64,000 nucleotides of DNA, from positions 85,346,916-85,410,915 of the forward strand of contig NC_134840.1 in NCBI RefSeq assembly GCF_965363235.1, given 5' to 3'. Origin of the DNA: Mytilus galloprovincialis (lineage: Eukaryota; Mollusca; Bivalvia; Mytilida; Mytilidae). Positions 34,291 to 45,900 of this stretch are shown here, one piece after another. The translations under genes were made by a program, and so were the position numbers. The notes under the pieces are model-generated. The model was not told the origin of the DNA and did no database searches. It worked only from the letters and a program-made list of their open reading frames with translations. The stretch's first letter is position 1. Each line of letters starts with the position of its first letter.

Positions 34291-35747
34291 TGTAACGTTT
34301 TAGCGTTTACGCTGTTCCCCCCTTTTCTTAACTCTACCGTTCTTTAACAGGTCATGTTCAGTTTTAGTCACCAAGTTTTCTTTTTAATAATATTCATATA
34401 TATATAATCATATGCATAGAAACTGTTTAAAAACATATAACCTTCTAGTAATTATGGACGTCAAATGTAACGTAAAAGTCAAAGCATGCTCTTACCTGTT
34501 TTGTATCTTTCTGATTATTTCCGTGATTTGAAACGTCATTGTTAAGATGATTTTACATGTAACATTATCTCCATATCATGCACATTTATCATTACTTCGT
34601 AGGGATACCTGGTCAATCAATTTTGTACGATTGTTTACATTGAAAGGTCAACTTTGTCATTCCAGTACAATTGCCGTAAATCAAGTATCGATTGTCGTTA
34701 AACGTGTCAAAGACGTAACGTTTCGAGTCTTTTAGAGTCGAAACGTCATTTTCTAGTCGAAATTTAGGTATAAAAGAGCGTGCGTTTTGCATTGTTTCAG
34801 TTGTGGTTCAACTGGGCATAAGGCAACAGCTAGCCAAAAGCCTACTTCTAACTGCTATAATAAAGCAACTTTAGGAGTCTTTCTGACCTTTTCCATTATA
34901 AAAAACAACGTGATAAATTTCAAGGTTAGCTTATTTAAAAGGTTTTTCGAGTCATTAAAGTCAATATTCTGACTCAATTTCTGTTGACGTAATATACTTA
35001 ACGACTCGTTACCAGAGTCTTTAATTTAATTATAAAATAAAAGACACTATTCAGTTTTAAAGAACTATTAACGGTCTTCGTGACCTTCCGGCATATTCAC
35101 ACAATACTTCCATACATATTTTTGGTATAAAAGTTTATGCTTTCTAATCCGAATTCTATACGAAAAGGTATTCAGAGAAACGTGTAATTTAGGTATCCAA
35201 TAGCAAATAGCTATACAGATCTATTGAAAAGGTCTCTATTGTTTCTCTATACGCGTTCGATTATTACATAGTTTAGGAACACATAATACTTTATTGTAAT
35301 TCCGCCGATTTTCTAAGTTAGGATATAATAGTTCAAAGCTAGTCATTTTTATTATATTGCTAAGTATTGATTTTATTTGTATTGTTTGACCAGGAACATC
35401 CCTACGATTTGCTTGCTTAATCTTGGTGACTATTAAAATATTAAGTAATCAGTTACATTTGTTGAAGTTAATAACATTATATCTTATAACATCATAAAAT
35501 ATTTGTCTCATAAATTAAATAATTAACTTCAATTGGTATTACTAATTTTAGCCAAAATATGTCAACATCGGAACTGAGTCCGTTGAGCACTGCCCGAAGG
35601 TAAAAACAGTGTTCAGGGATCCAGTCCTGTAACTCAGTTACACTCCTCCCCGCTATTACAAAAGAGTAGCATATACACAAGAGGTTCTTCTTCCGAGTCT
35701 ATTACATTTCGAAAGTTGCAGATTTCACACGAGGCGGACACGTTACA
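34291..35747 (+). repeat. 3' LTR of the gypsy-type element
   Basis: It starts TGTAACG and ends CGTTACA, followed by the target duplication GTAT. Its sequence and internal signals match the 5' LTR. Confidence 0.93.
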
Positions 35748-36345
35748 GTATAATACAAACAATCCTGGTGGTTAAGAGGTTAACATATTGTAAATACACT
35801 GTTTATTGAAGACTAAGTTGAAATCTTTTAATATGTTTTTTTTGTGTGTTTTTGTTGTTGTTGGATAGATATGACATGGCCCACGGTATTGATACCACTG
35901 AGTGTTACACGACGTTCCCAGTAAAACAACGTTTTTAGTATGTGAAAATTCTTCATACATATACAATAATTAAATCATATGCGATAAAAAGATTTTTTTG
36001 TGACTCGATAATTTCCCCTTGAAACCAAGTCAAAATATATAAGGGGTGGGGGTGGGGGGTAGCATGATATAAAAAAATACCACCCCAGTTCCCCGCTATT
36101 CATTTACTTTCTTCTACATAGGTACAAATTAACTACCCAAAATGTATGAACATTGTCTTTTTTTAAACTAGAGGTTTAGTACATGTGTTTTCTCTGTGTA
36201 TAACCTTATTTTGCATACAGGGTTATCTTTCCTTATATCAACATTCAAACATAACTACTTTATTAAGTACTTCTATCTTAATTCTGCATAGTACTGTAGT
36301 TGTTCAACGCAGTACCTATTGATAATCAGATAACCCATATTATAA

Positions 36346-36352
36346 TATAAAA
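36346..36352 (+). promoter_or_regulatory. TATA box of ependymin-related gene D
   Basis: TATAAAA lies 43 bases before the start codon, nearly the same distance as in gene B. The two flanking blocks shared by B and C are absent here, so D probably has a different proximal control sequence. Confidence 0.55.
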
Positions 36353-36388
36353 CTGATTTTTGTAAGTCATACATTTTGGAACATTAAA

Positions 36389-39300
36389 ATGAAAATCATT
36401 ATCACTCTGTGTTGTTTGGTTGCTGTTCAATCACAGGTTCCAACACCTTGTGGTAAGTATGCCATATAGTAAATTCTTAATTTTATAAATAATTTAATGT
36501 TTTCAATTTTTAAACATACATTTTTGTACTTCGCATTATCTTGCTCCAGAGGTATGCAATATCTTGCTTTGCATGTGACATACGTGTACATTAAAAACCA
36601 TAAACCAAATAAAATAGTAAAAGCAACAAAGACAAAACAAAGACAAAACAGATAAATACACAAAAAGAAAGAATAACCGTTTATTTTGCGGGGCTGAAAA
36701 GAGGGACAGAGGGGTACATTCAAATGATTAAAATAAATTCAACTTCTTTTGATTTCATACTTTATATTCGATGTTCCTTGGTAACGAAGTAAATAAGAAA
36801 AGACAGTATCGGTACCCTGTTTACTTTCAGAGTCTCCGAAACAATGGGAAGGTGAAATTCTTAGGGTGAGTGAAATCAAGTAGTCATAAGAATCAAACAC
36901 AAATGTTTCTGTAAGGGGAATGACTCTAAAGTCTGATTAATGGATGTTGATAACTTGATAATAAGTATATTTGATAGGTTGGTTTATGTATTGTGATTTC
37001 AAATAACCTCACATATATTAAAAAAAATCAGTATGATAGTTCTCCAGTAACTATATATAACTGTACATTTTATTTGCTAATTTTACAAGCTTAAAAAACG
37101 AAAATATTGCTTTTCAAAATAAGGAGTTCTGATAATTATGTTTGCTTATGGCATTTAGATTCAACTATCCACTCTAAGGTCACCACTGCGCCTTCAATAA
37201 TGTAGAATAAGCTATTAAAGTCCACAACATCTAAAAATTTCAAACGAGAATCAGTCCAACGACCCATTCATCTACCATGTATAGACTAAGTACTTTGTTA
37301 TTGTAATATGTATTGTAGGTTGATAGGAGTAATCATGCAGAACTGCATTTACTTGACCAAAGAATAAAAGTCAGCTACGACGAAGTAAACCAAAGGCTCA
37401 GAGAAATAGATAGATTCTCTTTCACATCAGACAACCCAATGTTTGAAGTTATATATCTTCACAAACTTGTAAGTAACATAAATACATGGCAATACATATG
37501 TGGAATATTTAGTGAACCATCAAATATTAGCATGGGGCAGATTTCATTGTGCTTCTTATTGAAGTCATTTTTGCAGTTTCTACATAACATGCATAAGGAG
37601 ATGTTACCACGTTCGCGGCTGAAGCATTTAGCATTTCCTCCACTTAAAATGTCGTGAACACGTTTTCAATGTTAACAGAGAATTGAGATGGGTTCACAGT
37701 ATATAGAAAAATGGGGAAAAGGGGGGGGGGGGGGGGGGGGGTTGAGATTACAGAACAATTAGGCATGATAAACAAATGTTGAAGAGTAAAGATTAATCTG
37801 ATGCCAAAATATAAAGAATAAAGAATATAAGGCAAAAGGGATGGAAGTAAAAAATGTTAAAGCATGCGGAAATGAATATCCCTATTAATCCCTCTGTAAA
37901 TTTCATTTCAGAACAAGAAATATATAGTAAACTTAAAGACAAGACAATGTAATGTATCGACTGTCACAATGCCGTTTAGACCACTTGGTGTACCAGTAGG
38001 AGCTACTTTCACTGGGTACTCGACCTTGGGTGCATCTGGTTTACAAGGACAATTTCTTAACGTGGCCAGCTGGTATTCGACTGAAGGGCCGAACAGATAC
38101 TATGGCTCTGTTTCCACTCCAGACTGTTTCCCCGTTGAATACAATTATTACAGCCCACCAGTTGGTTTCGTAACATCAACGTAAGTTTTATTCTGGAAAT
38201 GAAATGAAGTTGAATAGTCGGTCTGACGTTTGTCATGGCGGTTGAAGGCCCATATTCTTCAACGCTCCCTATATATTAATAAATATTTGTTAAAGACTAC
38301 ATTAGTTTTCAAGTATAATAATTATATGTATATGTTAACGGAAACATGTGAATTGGGCGACTTTTATTTCGATATGCTAATTTCAATAAGATTACCATAC
38401 CATTTGTAAAAACGGAGAAATCATAAATGTCTTCATACGTTTTTTTTATTTATTCTTTCCTGTTCATACACAAAAAGAAAGGCGAAAGATATCGAAGGTA
38501 CATTTAAAATCATAAGACAAAAATAAACTGACAACGCCATGACAAAAGAAAATGAAAAACAAGGACCGACAGACAGACAATAACAGTACACAAAACACAA
38601 GGAAAACAAAAGTCTGGAAACACTAAACCCTTCAATAAATGGGCCCGCTCTCGTGTGGTCTCGAGGGGTAGGTAGATTCAGTTTCACATGTGGCAATTGT
38701 CTTGTTGCTCATGAAAGAACAAATTCGGTAATAAATTTAATTGAGTAGGCAAGAAATAAATCTGTCTACTAAAGTTGATCTGTTAGATGCTGCATTGTAC
38801 CTTTCATATCTCTGTCCGTAGTTTTTTGTTAACTTTCTGTTTGTGTTCCTTTACATCCTATTTCACTATGGATAAATGTTAGCATCTCCATAAAACTTGA
38901 TGGTATTGTCTCTTTAGAACGAAACGGAAACATAAAAAAACTAGTAGTTATATGTTTTCTCGAAAAACATACATTTGTGTCAAATATTAATATTACTACC
39001 GAATCTAATGCATCTTGGGTTAATGGCAATACAGCGAATGTCAAAACAACAAACAGCAATCCCTGGTACGGTTGTAAAACTGGTTAATTCTAGCTGAAAT
39101 AAAAGAATTTTCATAAATTGTTTTCACATATGTCTTGTTTTTTCAATCGAATAACAAATACCTAAAGCGTGTAAATATTATTTCAACTCTCAAGATGTAT
39201 TTACATTACCTTACGGTGAAAACTTACCTAAAGCTTCAGAAACCGTGCAACTGTACAACACGAACTCATAAGTCGTAATAGAAAAATAAAGTTGAGAAAA

Positions 39301-39430
39301 AAGGGAAAGAAAACAAATCACATAGCCAAGTTTTATTCTTATATTTTTTTTTAACAGGTACTTCGATCTGTCGCTAGGCATTAGAGATGAAAACGTCTTT
39401 GTTCCCCCAAGTGAATGTCCAAAGGAGTAA
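36389..39430 (+). CDS. Ependymin-related secreted protein, gene D (divergent paralogue)
   Basis: Five exons: 36389-36452, 36831-36865, 37319-37468, 37912-38180 and 39358-39430, giving 196 residues. Exon lengths and phases match gene B exactly. The signal peptide is MKIIITLCCLVAVQSQ. The mature part has VPTPCESPKQWEGEILR, VDRSNHAELHLLDQ, SYDEVNQRLREI (one change from DETNQRV in the other copies), FEVIYLHKL, NKKYIVNLKTRQCNVST, SVSTPDCFPVEYNYY and the end YFDLSLGIRDENVFVPPSECPKE. The four family cysteines are all present and one NVS sequon is kept, but the NAT sequon of B and C is lost. The gene has the shortest introns of the cluster. It looks intact, although it lies right after the LTR retrotransposon. 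Its greater divergence suggests an older duplication than the B/C split. Confidence 0.92.
37721..37741 (+). repeat. Poly-G tract (21 G) in gene D intron 3
   Basis: An uninterrupted run of 21 guanines follows ggggaaaa. It could fold as a G-quadruplex in the non-template strand. The exact length is not reliable in an assembly. Confidence 0.7.
38440..38720 (-). repeat. Dispersed mussel repeat in gene D intron 4
   Basis: It contains tcataagacaaaaataaact, gacaacgccatgacaaaaga and a final tagattcagtttcacatgtg. I recognise these from memory as a mussel repeat family. It has no coding potential on the sense strand of the gene. Confidence 0.4.
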
Positions 39431-39487
39431 GAACAATCAAAAACATTTGTGTCTCTGGTACAATCAAATAACAAACCGTGAAGTTTT

Positions 39488-39493
39488 AATAAA
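39488..39493 (+). terminator. Polyadenylation signal of gene D
   Basis: AATAAA lies 58 bases after the stop codon of gene D. Confidence 0.65.
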
Positions 39494-39499
39494 ATATTA

Positions 39500-40790
39500 T
39501 GAATTACAATATTTGTTGTTCGTGTTTTTTGTTGGCCTCGTATTCTAAAAGTTTAAAATATCAGTTTCCAATCAAATTACAAAGAATGTGCATGAGCATT
39601 TTAAACAATAGACAAGAGTATAGCACGTCAAATCGCAATGGAAGAAGGATAGTAAAGAGGAGAAAGCAGATGGAAATGATGGAGATATACACACAAATTA
39701 TGCAGGAATTATGAAGGTTGGATAAGGACAACCATGCGATAATCTATTTAAGGGAGGGTAAAGAAAAACAATGTGAACCTTGTTTGCTCATTCTCATTGT
39801 TTGCGCTCCTTCGCCAAAAAAGGTTCACCTAGACCTACAGGCTGATTTTTTACGATATCAATTGTAGAAACCAGAAATTTTATACGTATGATATGGCCAT
39901 AGTAATCCTATACACCAATATAATTCTGAGAGTTTACTGTTTGCCATATTTGTATTTTGTTTATTGTTTGAGCGCAGATCAGGCCGTTGGTATTCTCGAT
40001 TGAATGGGATTTATTGTGTCATTCAGGGAACTTATTTAGCTTGCTATAGATACGGGCATTGCTCATCGTTGAAGACCTAATGTTAACTTCGTGTGTTTCT
40101 ATTCACGTACTTTAGTCTCTGGCAGATCGTTTTCTCATTGGTTATCCTCGCACGCCTATCTCAATTTTTTGGCAGTTTAGCATTTTCCAAATTTTGTGAC
40201 AAATTAAAATGCCGAAGAGAGTTAAATCAATTGTTATAGAGGGGTTAAGAAGATTTTACGGATGAAAAATATCAGCAGCCCAAGAACAAATCAATAGCAA
40301 TGGCTATGCTTTACTTGCTTTACTTGGGGAAACCCCAAGAATAATCCCCCCCCCAAAAAAAAAATTCAGATGAGAGGTTAAGAAGGAGAACCAGACAAAA
40401 AGTTTACTATAATATGCAGATATGATGTCATTCAAAGAAATGCCCAGAACGCTTCCAAATGATAAAACAAGTTCAAAATTTATAATGTCAGTAATATTTA
40501 GTCAAAGTTACAAATTTTCTTATAGCGGTTCAAGAGCAGATGCGGATACAAAAACAAACGGGACATAGTGAAGAACGAACAAACATGAGGACAGACTCCC
40601 CATCACCATAAAAGGCGGGGTATGATTAATATTGATTCAGAAATGAAATGAAATTGATAATTGATCGTCTCTTTGCCACAAAATAGGGATCAGAGAAATC
40701 CGAGAAAACTTTCCGATTCGTAGTAACATTTCACTGCAAAAAAGGGAGGGGGTATATTTTTTTTTCTATAAAAATATTCCAAAAATTGAT
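39500..40790. other. Intergenic stretch, no gene recognised
   Basis: This is AT-rich sequence with no supported ORF. A diverged piece of the gatgtggt family may be present around 39970-40140 (ttgctcatcgttgaagacct). A short C run lies near 40347. Confidence 0.4.
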
Positions 40791-41085
40791 GAAACAAGAA
40801 TGTGTCCTCAGTACACGAATGCCCTACTCGCACTTTCATTTTCTATGTTCAGTGGACCGTGACATTGGGATAAAAACTCTAATTTGGCATTAAAATTAGA
40901 AAGATCATATCATAGGGAACATGTGTACTAAGTTTGAAGTTGATTGGACTTCAACTTCATCAAAAACTACCTTGACCAAAAACTTTAACCTGAAGCGGGA
41001 CAGACGGACGGACGAACGGACGCACAGACCAGAAAACATAATGCCCCTCTACTATCGTAGGTGGGGCATAACAAAATATTCTGTT
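40790..41085 (+). repeat. Dispersed repeat with aagcgggacagacggacgg motif
   Basis: It runs from about gtgacattgggataaaaact through acatgtgtactaagtttgaa, gttgattggacttcaacttc, ctttaacctgaagcgggaca and gacggacggacgaac to taatgcccctc and ggggcataa. Diverged versions follow the 57-bp satellite arrays at 45900-46125 and 62750-62970. It is non-coding; the apparent 93-residue frame over it is part of the repeat. Confidence 0.65.
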
Positions 41086-43614
41086 CAAGCAGAGGGGGGG
41101 AAATTTTTTGCTGAATCCAGATTTTACCAATACCTTATAGTGTTAAATTTTGAGCAAAATAATTTGATTGATAACGTTGAAAAACTAAATAAATTGTTCT
41201 AGCTCAAACAAAAACCAATACATCCCCTCCCCCTTTTTTTAAAGGCCCTGATATAACAAAATGTTCCAAAAAATAACTGCCTGCTTTATGCTAAAACAAA
41301 AGACAAAATTCAAATATGACAGACAACAACAAACGAGAACTATTGAATTATACTTAAAGTAACTAATAATGAGACAAAACATAAACAGTAATAACTTAAG
41401 AGTTCTTGCAGCTGGCGAAAGTTTCATACAGTTCAATGCCTATAACATCAAGTACTTAAATAATGACAGACTATCATTCAGCACCCAGCCTATGGATTTA
41501 GCAAAGAGACGTATTGCTATACACCAATGACTCCCTGTGGTCATATTGATGTTTATATTTTTGCATTGCAATTTGGCATGCTATCCTTTTACTGTTTGTT
41601 ACGAAATAAACCTGCTCAGGTTGACAAGCAAAATTAATGTAATCGCACATCAAGCTATTGATTTTCAAAAGTTGAGAAATATGTAAAAAAAATTTTTTTT
41701 AGAAAACTAGTTCAAGCAAAATGCACACTATATAAATTCATTTTGGGCGCTATACCTAATAATAAAATTGAAACCAAATAACTTTTTTTCATGGTAGTGC
41801 CAAACGTCTTTGATTTTTTTCCAGTGGCAAATATTTGAGAAAAAAAATTCAGGATACAAGATTAAATTGAATAAACAAGTCTATATTGTGTTTAATTTAT
41901 GGCCCGCAGCTAGAAAGAGTAAACGCTTGAACAGTTTGAGTGACCGGGACACCAACACAAGGCATATAAAGTAACCTATATAGACTCATCTGACTGGATG
42001 GAACCATGTACTAGTTTTTGTAAATCAATTTCAGTCTACATGATCTCTCTGAATCACTGAATTTCTATAACCCTTGAGTGTTGTATGTCCAGTGGCAAAT
42101 ATTTCACGCAAAATCAGCTTAAGTGTAAGTTAAAGAGGTTTATCCATGATGAACGGTGGGGAAATTGGAATGCCATTGAAATAATTGGTCGTCACTTCAA
42201 CATAGAATAGGAAACGGAGGAAACGTTGCGGCTTGCACTAATACAGTTCATTAACGTCATAAACATCTCTGCTAACAACGTTATCGTTGAAGAATCGACG
42301 GTACATAGCACAAGGATAAGTTTTTGGAAGCATAAAGATTGATCCCGTGAAGCTTTTAGAAGCTGAAGAAAGTAGACATCGAAAAAGAAGCGTGGTGAGT
42401 TATTTTATTGCATTTTCCAGATTACTAGGCTTTTTGTTCTTTTTTCCACTCATGAACAAACAAAAGAGTTTATTTGAGGCCTTCAGCATCTCCAATTCAA
42501 TGTGAGTTTTGTATTTCATTGTCTGGAACTGAGGTCGTTGTGTTAACGATTAGTCGTTGTAAGATTCCCTATAAAGAAAACTGCAGTTATATATATATAT
42601 CTTATATCTTAAATTTACTGATAATCCTATACACTTCCAGGGATTTTGTGATATATAGTTGCTCATGCAGATTCACATTTTTAAAGGGAGTATATGGAGG
42701 AGGTTACAACGGATTTCACAATGCATTTTAACTTTTATTTAACTCAACAATTAACAATTAATAGGATTAGTATGGAGTTAACATCTCAAGAAGAGAAGGA
42801 AAATCAGGCAGCAACTGGCTTACGTAAAGCCATTATAAGTGTTGCGACATTCAAATCCACACTTGAAGAATGGGAAGTGGTCGAGGCGGATATCAGAGCA
42901 GCCTAAGACAGGGAATCCGCATTGATAAAGCAGTAAGGTATGTCCGTCAAAAAATATCCCTCCCCTGTCCTAGCTTACACTTCTGAATATAAAACAACTG
43001 ATCAAGATTGTGTCTCGTGATCCATGGTACATTTAAATTATTAATCCCTACTAGTATTCATTGACTTATGTAAATTGATTATTGGTAGCTTAACATCCAG
43101 TAGCAAATATTTCATTCAAATTCAGGACGAGCTTGACACATGGACAAATGTTAATTATGTTTTGTAATAGATATCGTTAAAGATACATCGTTGTTAGGAA
43201 TATGACTTAATTATTTGAAGAAGATTAATTGTTTCGTCCAAATGAAGTAAATTGGTTCAATTTGTATATGGGTCATTTCTCAGAAAAAAAAACCTGTCCT
43301 TTTTCATTGTGTGTGTTGTTTTTTTTTAGTTTATATCTTTTCTCCATTTAGAAAATTAAAAGAACATGACACCGTTGACAAAGAGAATATAAAAGAAAAA
43401 GAAAATAAATTGACAATTCAATACGAACCTTTTAGTGTATCTGACGAGTTAAAGGATCTGGAGGCAGAAGTGGAAGCATCTATGAGAGCAGGTAATGACG
43501 TAACTTCTTAAGTTAATTTGCAAATTGTATATTTTACGAGTTTTTCTGGACTTCATTTCTGGTTTTTTTTTCAGTAGTAAAAATACAATAATACATTCTA
43601 AACAGAAATTATTA

Positions 43615-43880
43615 AGATAAGAAGATGTGGTGTGATTGCCAATGAGAAAACTCTCCACCAGAGACAAATGACATAGAAGTTTAATTAGGACTGTAGGTCA
43701 TCGTACGGCCTTCAACAATGAGCGAATATCATACCGCATAGTCAGCTACAAAAAGGCCCAAAATGACAAAACATAACACAAGCTCGCGAGGGCTAGCTGA
43801 AATTTGAGATGATAAAATGAATATCAAACCAGGTGCTCCACGACCGTGTACAGTTGGGGCATGTATGAACACATCATTTA
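43615..43880 (+). repeat. gatgtggt-tatgattgc repeat, truncated copy
   Basis: It begins agaagatgtggtgtgattgc, then gagaaaactctccaccagag, gtcatcgtacggccttcaac and taccgcatagtcagctacaa, and stops after caaaatgacaaaa. It lies in an intron-like gap of the lysine-rich gene. Confidence 0.65.
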
Positions 43881-44084
43881 AGCTTGATACAGCTCTGAAT
43901 TTGGATTATGATCATTTTTTTTAAGCTTGATACAGCTCAGAATTTGGATTGTGATCAAATTTTTTGACATAATATGAGTTTCTGACACTAAGCAAATGTC
44001 AAGATCTTACAAATCTATTGTGCAATATTGTGCAATTGTGTATAGTACTAGTTTGTTTAGTCAGATACTAATGAGGGTATTTAT

Positions 44085-44105
44085 CCCCCCCCCCCCCCCC
44101 CCCCC
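44085..44105 (+). repeat. Poly-C tract (21 C)
   Basis: A run of 21 cytosines follows gggtatttat. It is comparable to the 21-G run at 37721; the length is uncertain. Confidence 0.7.
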
Positions 44106-44259
44106 ACTTTCTGACCAACAGGTTAAACGCCGAAGAATGCTAGAGATGTTTTTAAAGTAATTAGAATATCAATTATATGCATGGTCATTTAATTGGGAAT
44201 AATATATATGTTCCTGTTTTCATAAATTTCCTATTAATAAAACTTTGATTTAAAAAAAA

Positions 44260-44462
44260 AAAAAGGATTTTCTTATCACAGGCATAGATTACCTTAGGCA
44301 TTTGACACAACTTTTTTGGAATTTGGGTCCTCAATGTTCTTCAACTTTGAACTTGTTTAGATTAATAACTTTTTTGACCAGAAAGTGTCACTTATGAGTC
44401 TTATGTAGACGAAATGCGCGTCTTGTGAATTAAATTATAATCTTGGTACCTTTGATAACTAT
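44260..44462 (+). repeat. ~355-bp bivalve repeat, 3' half
   Basis: It begins ggattttcttatcacaggca and continues through aatttgggtcctcaatgttc and gtcttatgtagacgaaatgc to ggtacctttgataactatta. It is paired with the copy at 59418-59571 in front of the duplicated lysine-rich exon. Confidence 0.75.
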
Positions 44463-44465
44463 TAT

Positions 44466-44612
44466 AATTTTTAACTTTTATTAACCTATCTTATTTTAAA
44501 CTTTCATTAACCTATCTGATTTTAAACTTTCATGAACTTATTTGATTTTAAACTTTCATGAACTTATTTGATTTTAAACTTTCATGATCGTATTTGATTT
44601 TTAAACTTGCTT
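44466..44612 (+). repeat. 26-bp minisatellite before lysine-rich exon (copy 1)
   Basis: About five units of roughly 26 bases, of the form ttttaaactttcatgaactt plus atttga, lead directly into the splice acceptor at 44618-44619. The same array stands before the exon copy at 59703. Confidence 0.75.
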
Positions 44613-45116
44613 TTTACAGAAATGAAGAAAAAGAACAAATGAGTTATAAAAGGTGGAAAGAAGAAACATGTCCTTACTATGGTGGAAAAATGTAATGATA
44701 TAAATGAAAAAAAAAAAGAAAGAAACAGAAAATGAGAATAGTCAAGAAAAGAAGTAACAGAAGCTAAGGATTGTTCGAAGAAGAAAAAAACAAAGAAAGA
44801 AGTAAAGAAAATACAGATGAAAAGGAGAAAGTTGCAAACACTAAAGATGTTAAGAAGGAAAACTTGGACGAAACGGGGGCAACCAATGCCGGAAAGAAAA
44901 GGACAGTTACAGCAAGCATTCATGCTTTTTTTTCGAATGTTTTCTTGCAACAAATGACAAAGCTGTAGTTTAATAAATTATTTTTTTGTATTATATTAAT
45001 TTTCTTTTTATTTATTTCGCTGTTTTTATATTCCATTTTCTGAAAGACACGTCAAAATAAAATTCTGTGTAAAGGGACCCAGAACAAAATACAGGCTCGA
45101 TTTCGTATTCTCATTT

Positions 45117-45496
45117 AAATACAACAAAGAAAAAAAGTGTTCTTAACGTACATATTTAACGATTTTTTTTAACAAATCTAAGAGCTTTAATTTTGAGAAA
45201 AGTAGGACACCCTAAACATGTTCTCTACGTGTACCTCGCCATCTTACATACACTAAAAAATCAGTATAAGATTGTCTTATTTTTCTAATTATTCACAAGA
45301 GACCAAAAAAACGTGGATGTACGTAACTATAGTTCACCGTACTGCCTTCAACAATGATCAACACCCATACAGTACAGTAGATTATAGATGTCTCGATAAG
45401 CCAATATTGGAAACAATTCAATCACCAAATAAAAAATCCAAAGACCAAAGATAGACCTGATCTATGTTAAAATAAAAGACAACAACCAACGAAATC
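45117..45496 (+). repeat. Segmental duplicate block, copy 1
   Basis: This block (atttaaatacaacaaagaaa, then aagtaggacaccct, cgtgtacctcgccatcttac and gttcaccgtactgccttcaa) is about 90% identical by eye to 47220-47610. Both copies run into the 57-bp satellite. Confidence 0.75.
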
Positions 45497-45900
45497 ATTT
45501 TTCAACATTCCCGCGCTGTAACAACACAGCACAACATCAGACAGTGACATTCAGTTTTTCAACATTCCCGCGCTGTACCAACACAGCATAACATCAGACA
45601 GTGACATTCAGTTTTTCAACATTCCCGCGCTGTAACAACAAAGCATAACATCAGACAGTGACATTCAGTTTTTCAACATTCCCTCGCTGTAACAACACAA
45701 CATAACATCAGACTGTGACATGCAGTATTTCATTATTCCCGCGCTGTAACAACACAAAATAACATCAGACAGTGACATTCAGTTTTTCAACATTCCCGCG
45801 CTGTAACAACAAATTATAACATTAGACAAGTGACATTCAGTTTTTCAAAATTCCCGCGCTGTAACAACACAACATAACATCAGACAGTGACATTCAGTTT
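45497..45900 (+). repeat. 57-bp satellite, array 1 (about 7 units)
   Basis: The units have the form tttttcaacattcccgcgct, gtaacaacacaacataacat, cagacagtgacattcag. The first two cgcgctg marks are at 45512 and 45569, which gives the 57-bp period. The array ends at a fixed boundary followed by gaaaggagacaggga, which is also the right boundary of array 3. Confidence 0.88.

Larger units (their letters stand above)
25617..35747 (+). mobile_element. Ty3/gypsy-type LTR retrotransposon, 10.1 kb, young but broken
   Basis: Two direct LTRs (about 1.46 kb each) begin TGTAACG and end CGTTACA, and a 4-bp target duplication GTAT lies on both sides (25613-25616 and 35748-35751). Inside are a primer binding site, a gag region with a CCHC knuckle, a pol region in the order protease, reverse transcriptase, RNase H, integrase with GPY/F-type end, an extra zinc-finger region, and a polypurine tract. 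This order and the domain motifs fit Ty3/gypsy. The two LTRs differ at only about eight to ten places, which points to a recent insertion. The coding regions carry roughly half a dozen interruptions, so this copy is broken. It landed in the spacer between ependymin-related genes C and D. Confidence 0.93.
42125..44968 (+). pseudogene. Fragments of an unrecognised lysine/glutamate-rich gene
   Basis: Four pieces look like exons. Near 42140-42400 is a stretch translating as RFIHDERWGNWNAIEIIGRH and later LEAEESRHRKRSV before a GT donor, with stops between. Near 42770-42906 is ELTSQEEKENQAATGLRKAI followed by FKSTLEEWEVVEADIRAA. Bases 43352-43491 lie between AG and GT and encode KLKEHDTVDKENIKEKENK and FSVSDELKDLEAEVEASMRAG. 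Bases 44620-44968 follow tttttacag and encode a K-rich tail ending KKRTVTASIHAFF. The phase joining 43491 to 44620 fits, but the last piece has an early TGA and a frameshift. Its duplicate at 59703-60025 is open throughout. AATAAA follows at 45056. I recognise no domain. Either the gene is decayed here or the exon calls are partly wrong. Confidence 0.4.

Noticed and set aside
40921-41202. 93-residue frame with RRTDERTHRPENIM-like sequence
   Set aside because: It overlaps the dispersed repeat with gacggacggacg runs. Related copies at 45901 and 62751 do not keep the frame.
44582-44953. Minus-strand frame of 123 residues rich in F and S
   Set aside because: It is the antisense of the lysine-rich exon: AAA/AAG codons read as TTT/CTT. 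The same shadow appears opposite the exon at 59703.
45497-45900. CRISPR-like array of regular repeats
   Set aside because: The units are contiguous 57-bp satellite copies without unique spacers, and the DNA is animal nuclear.
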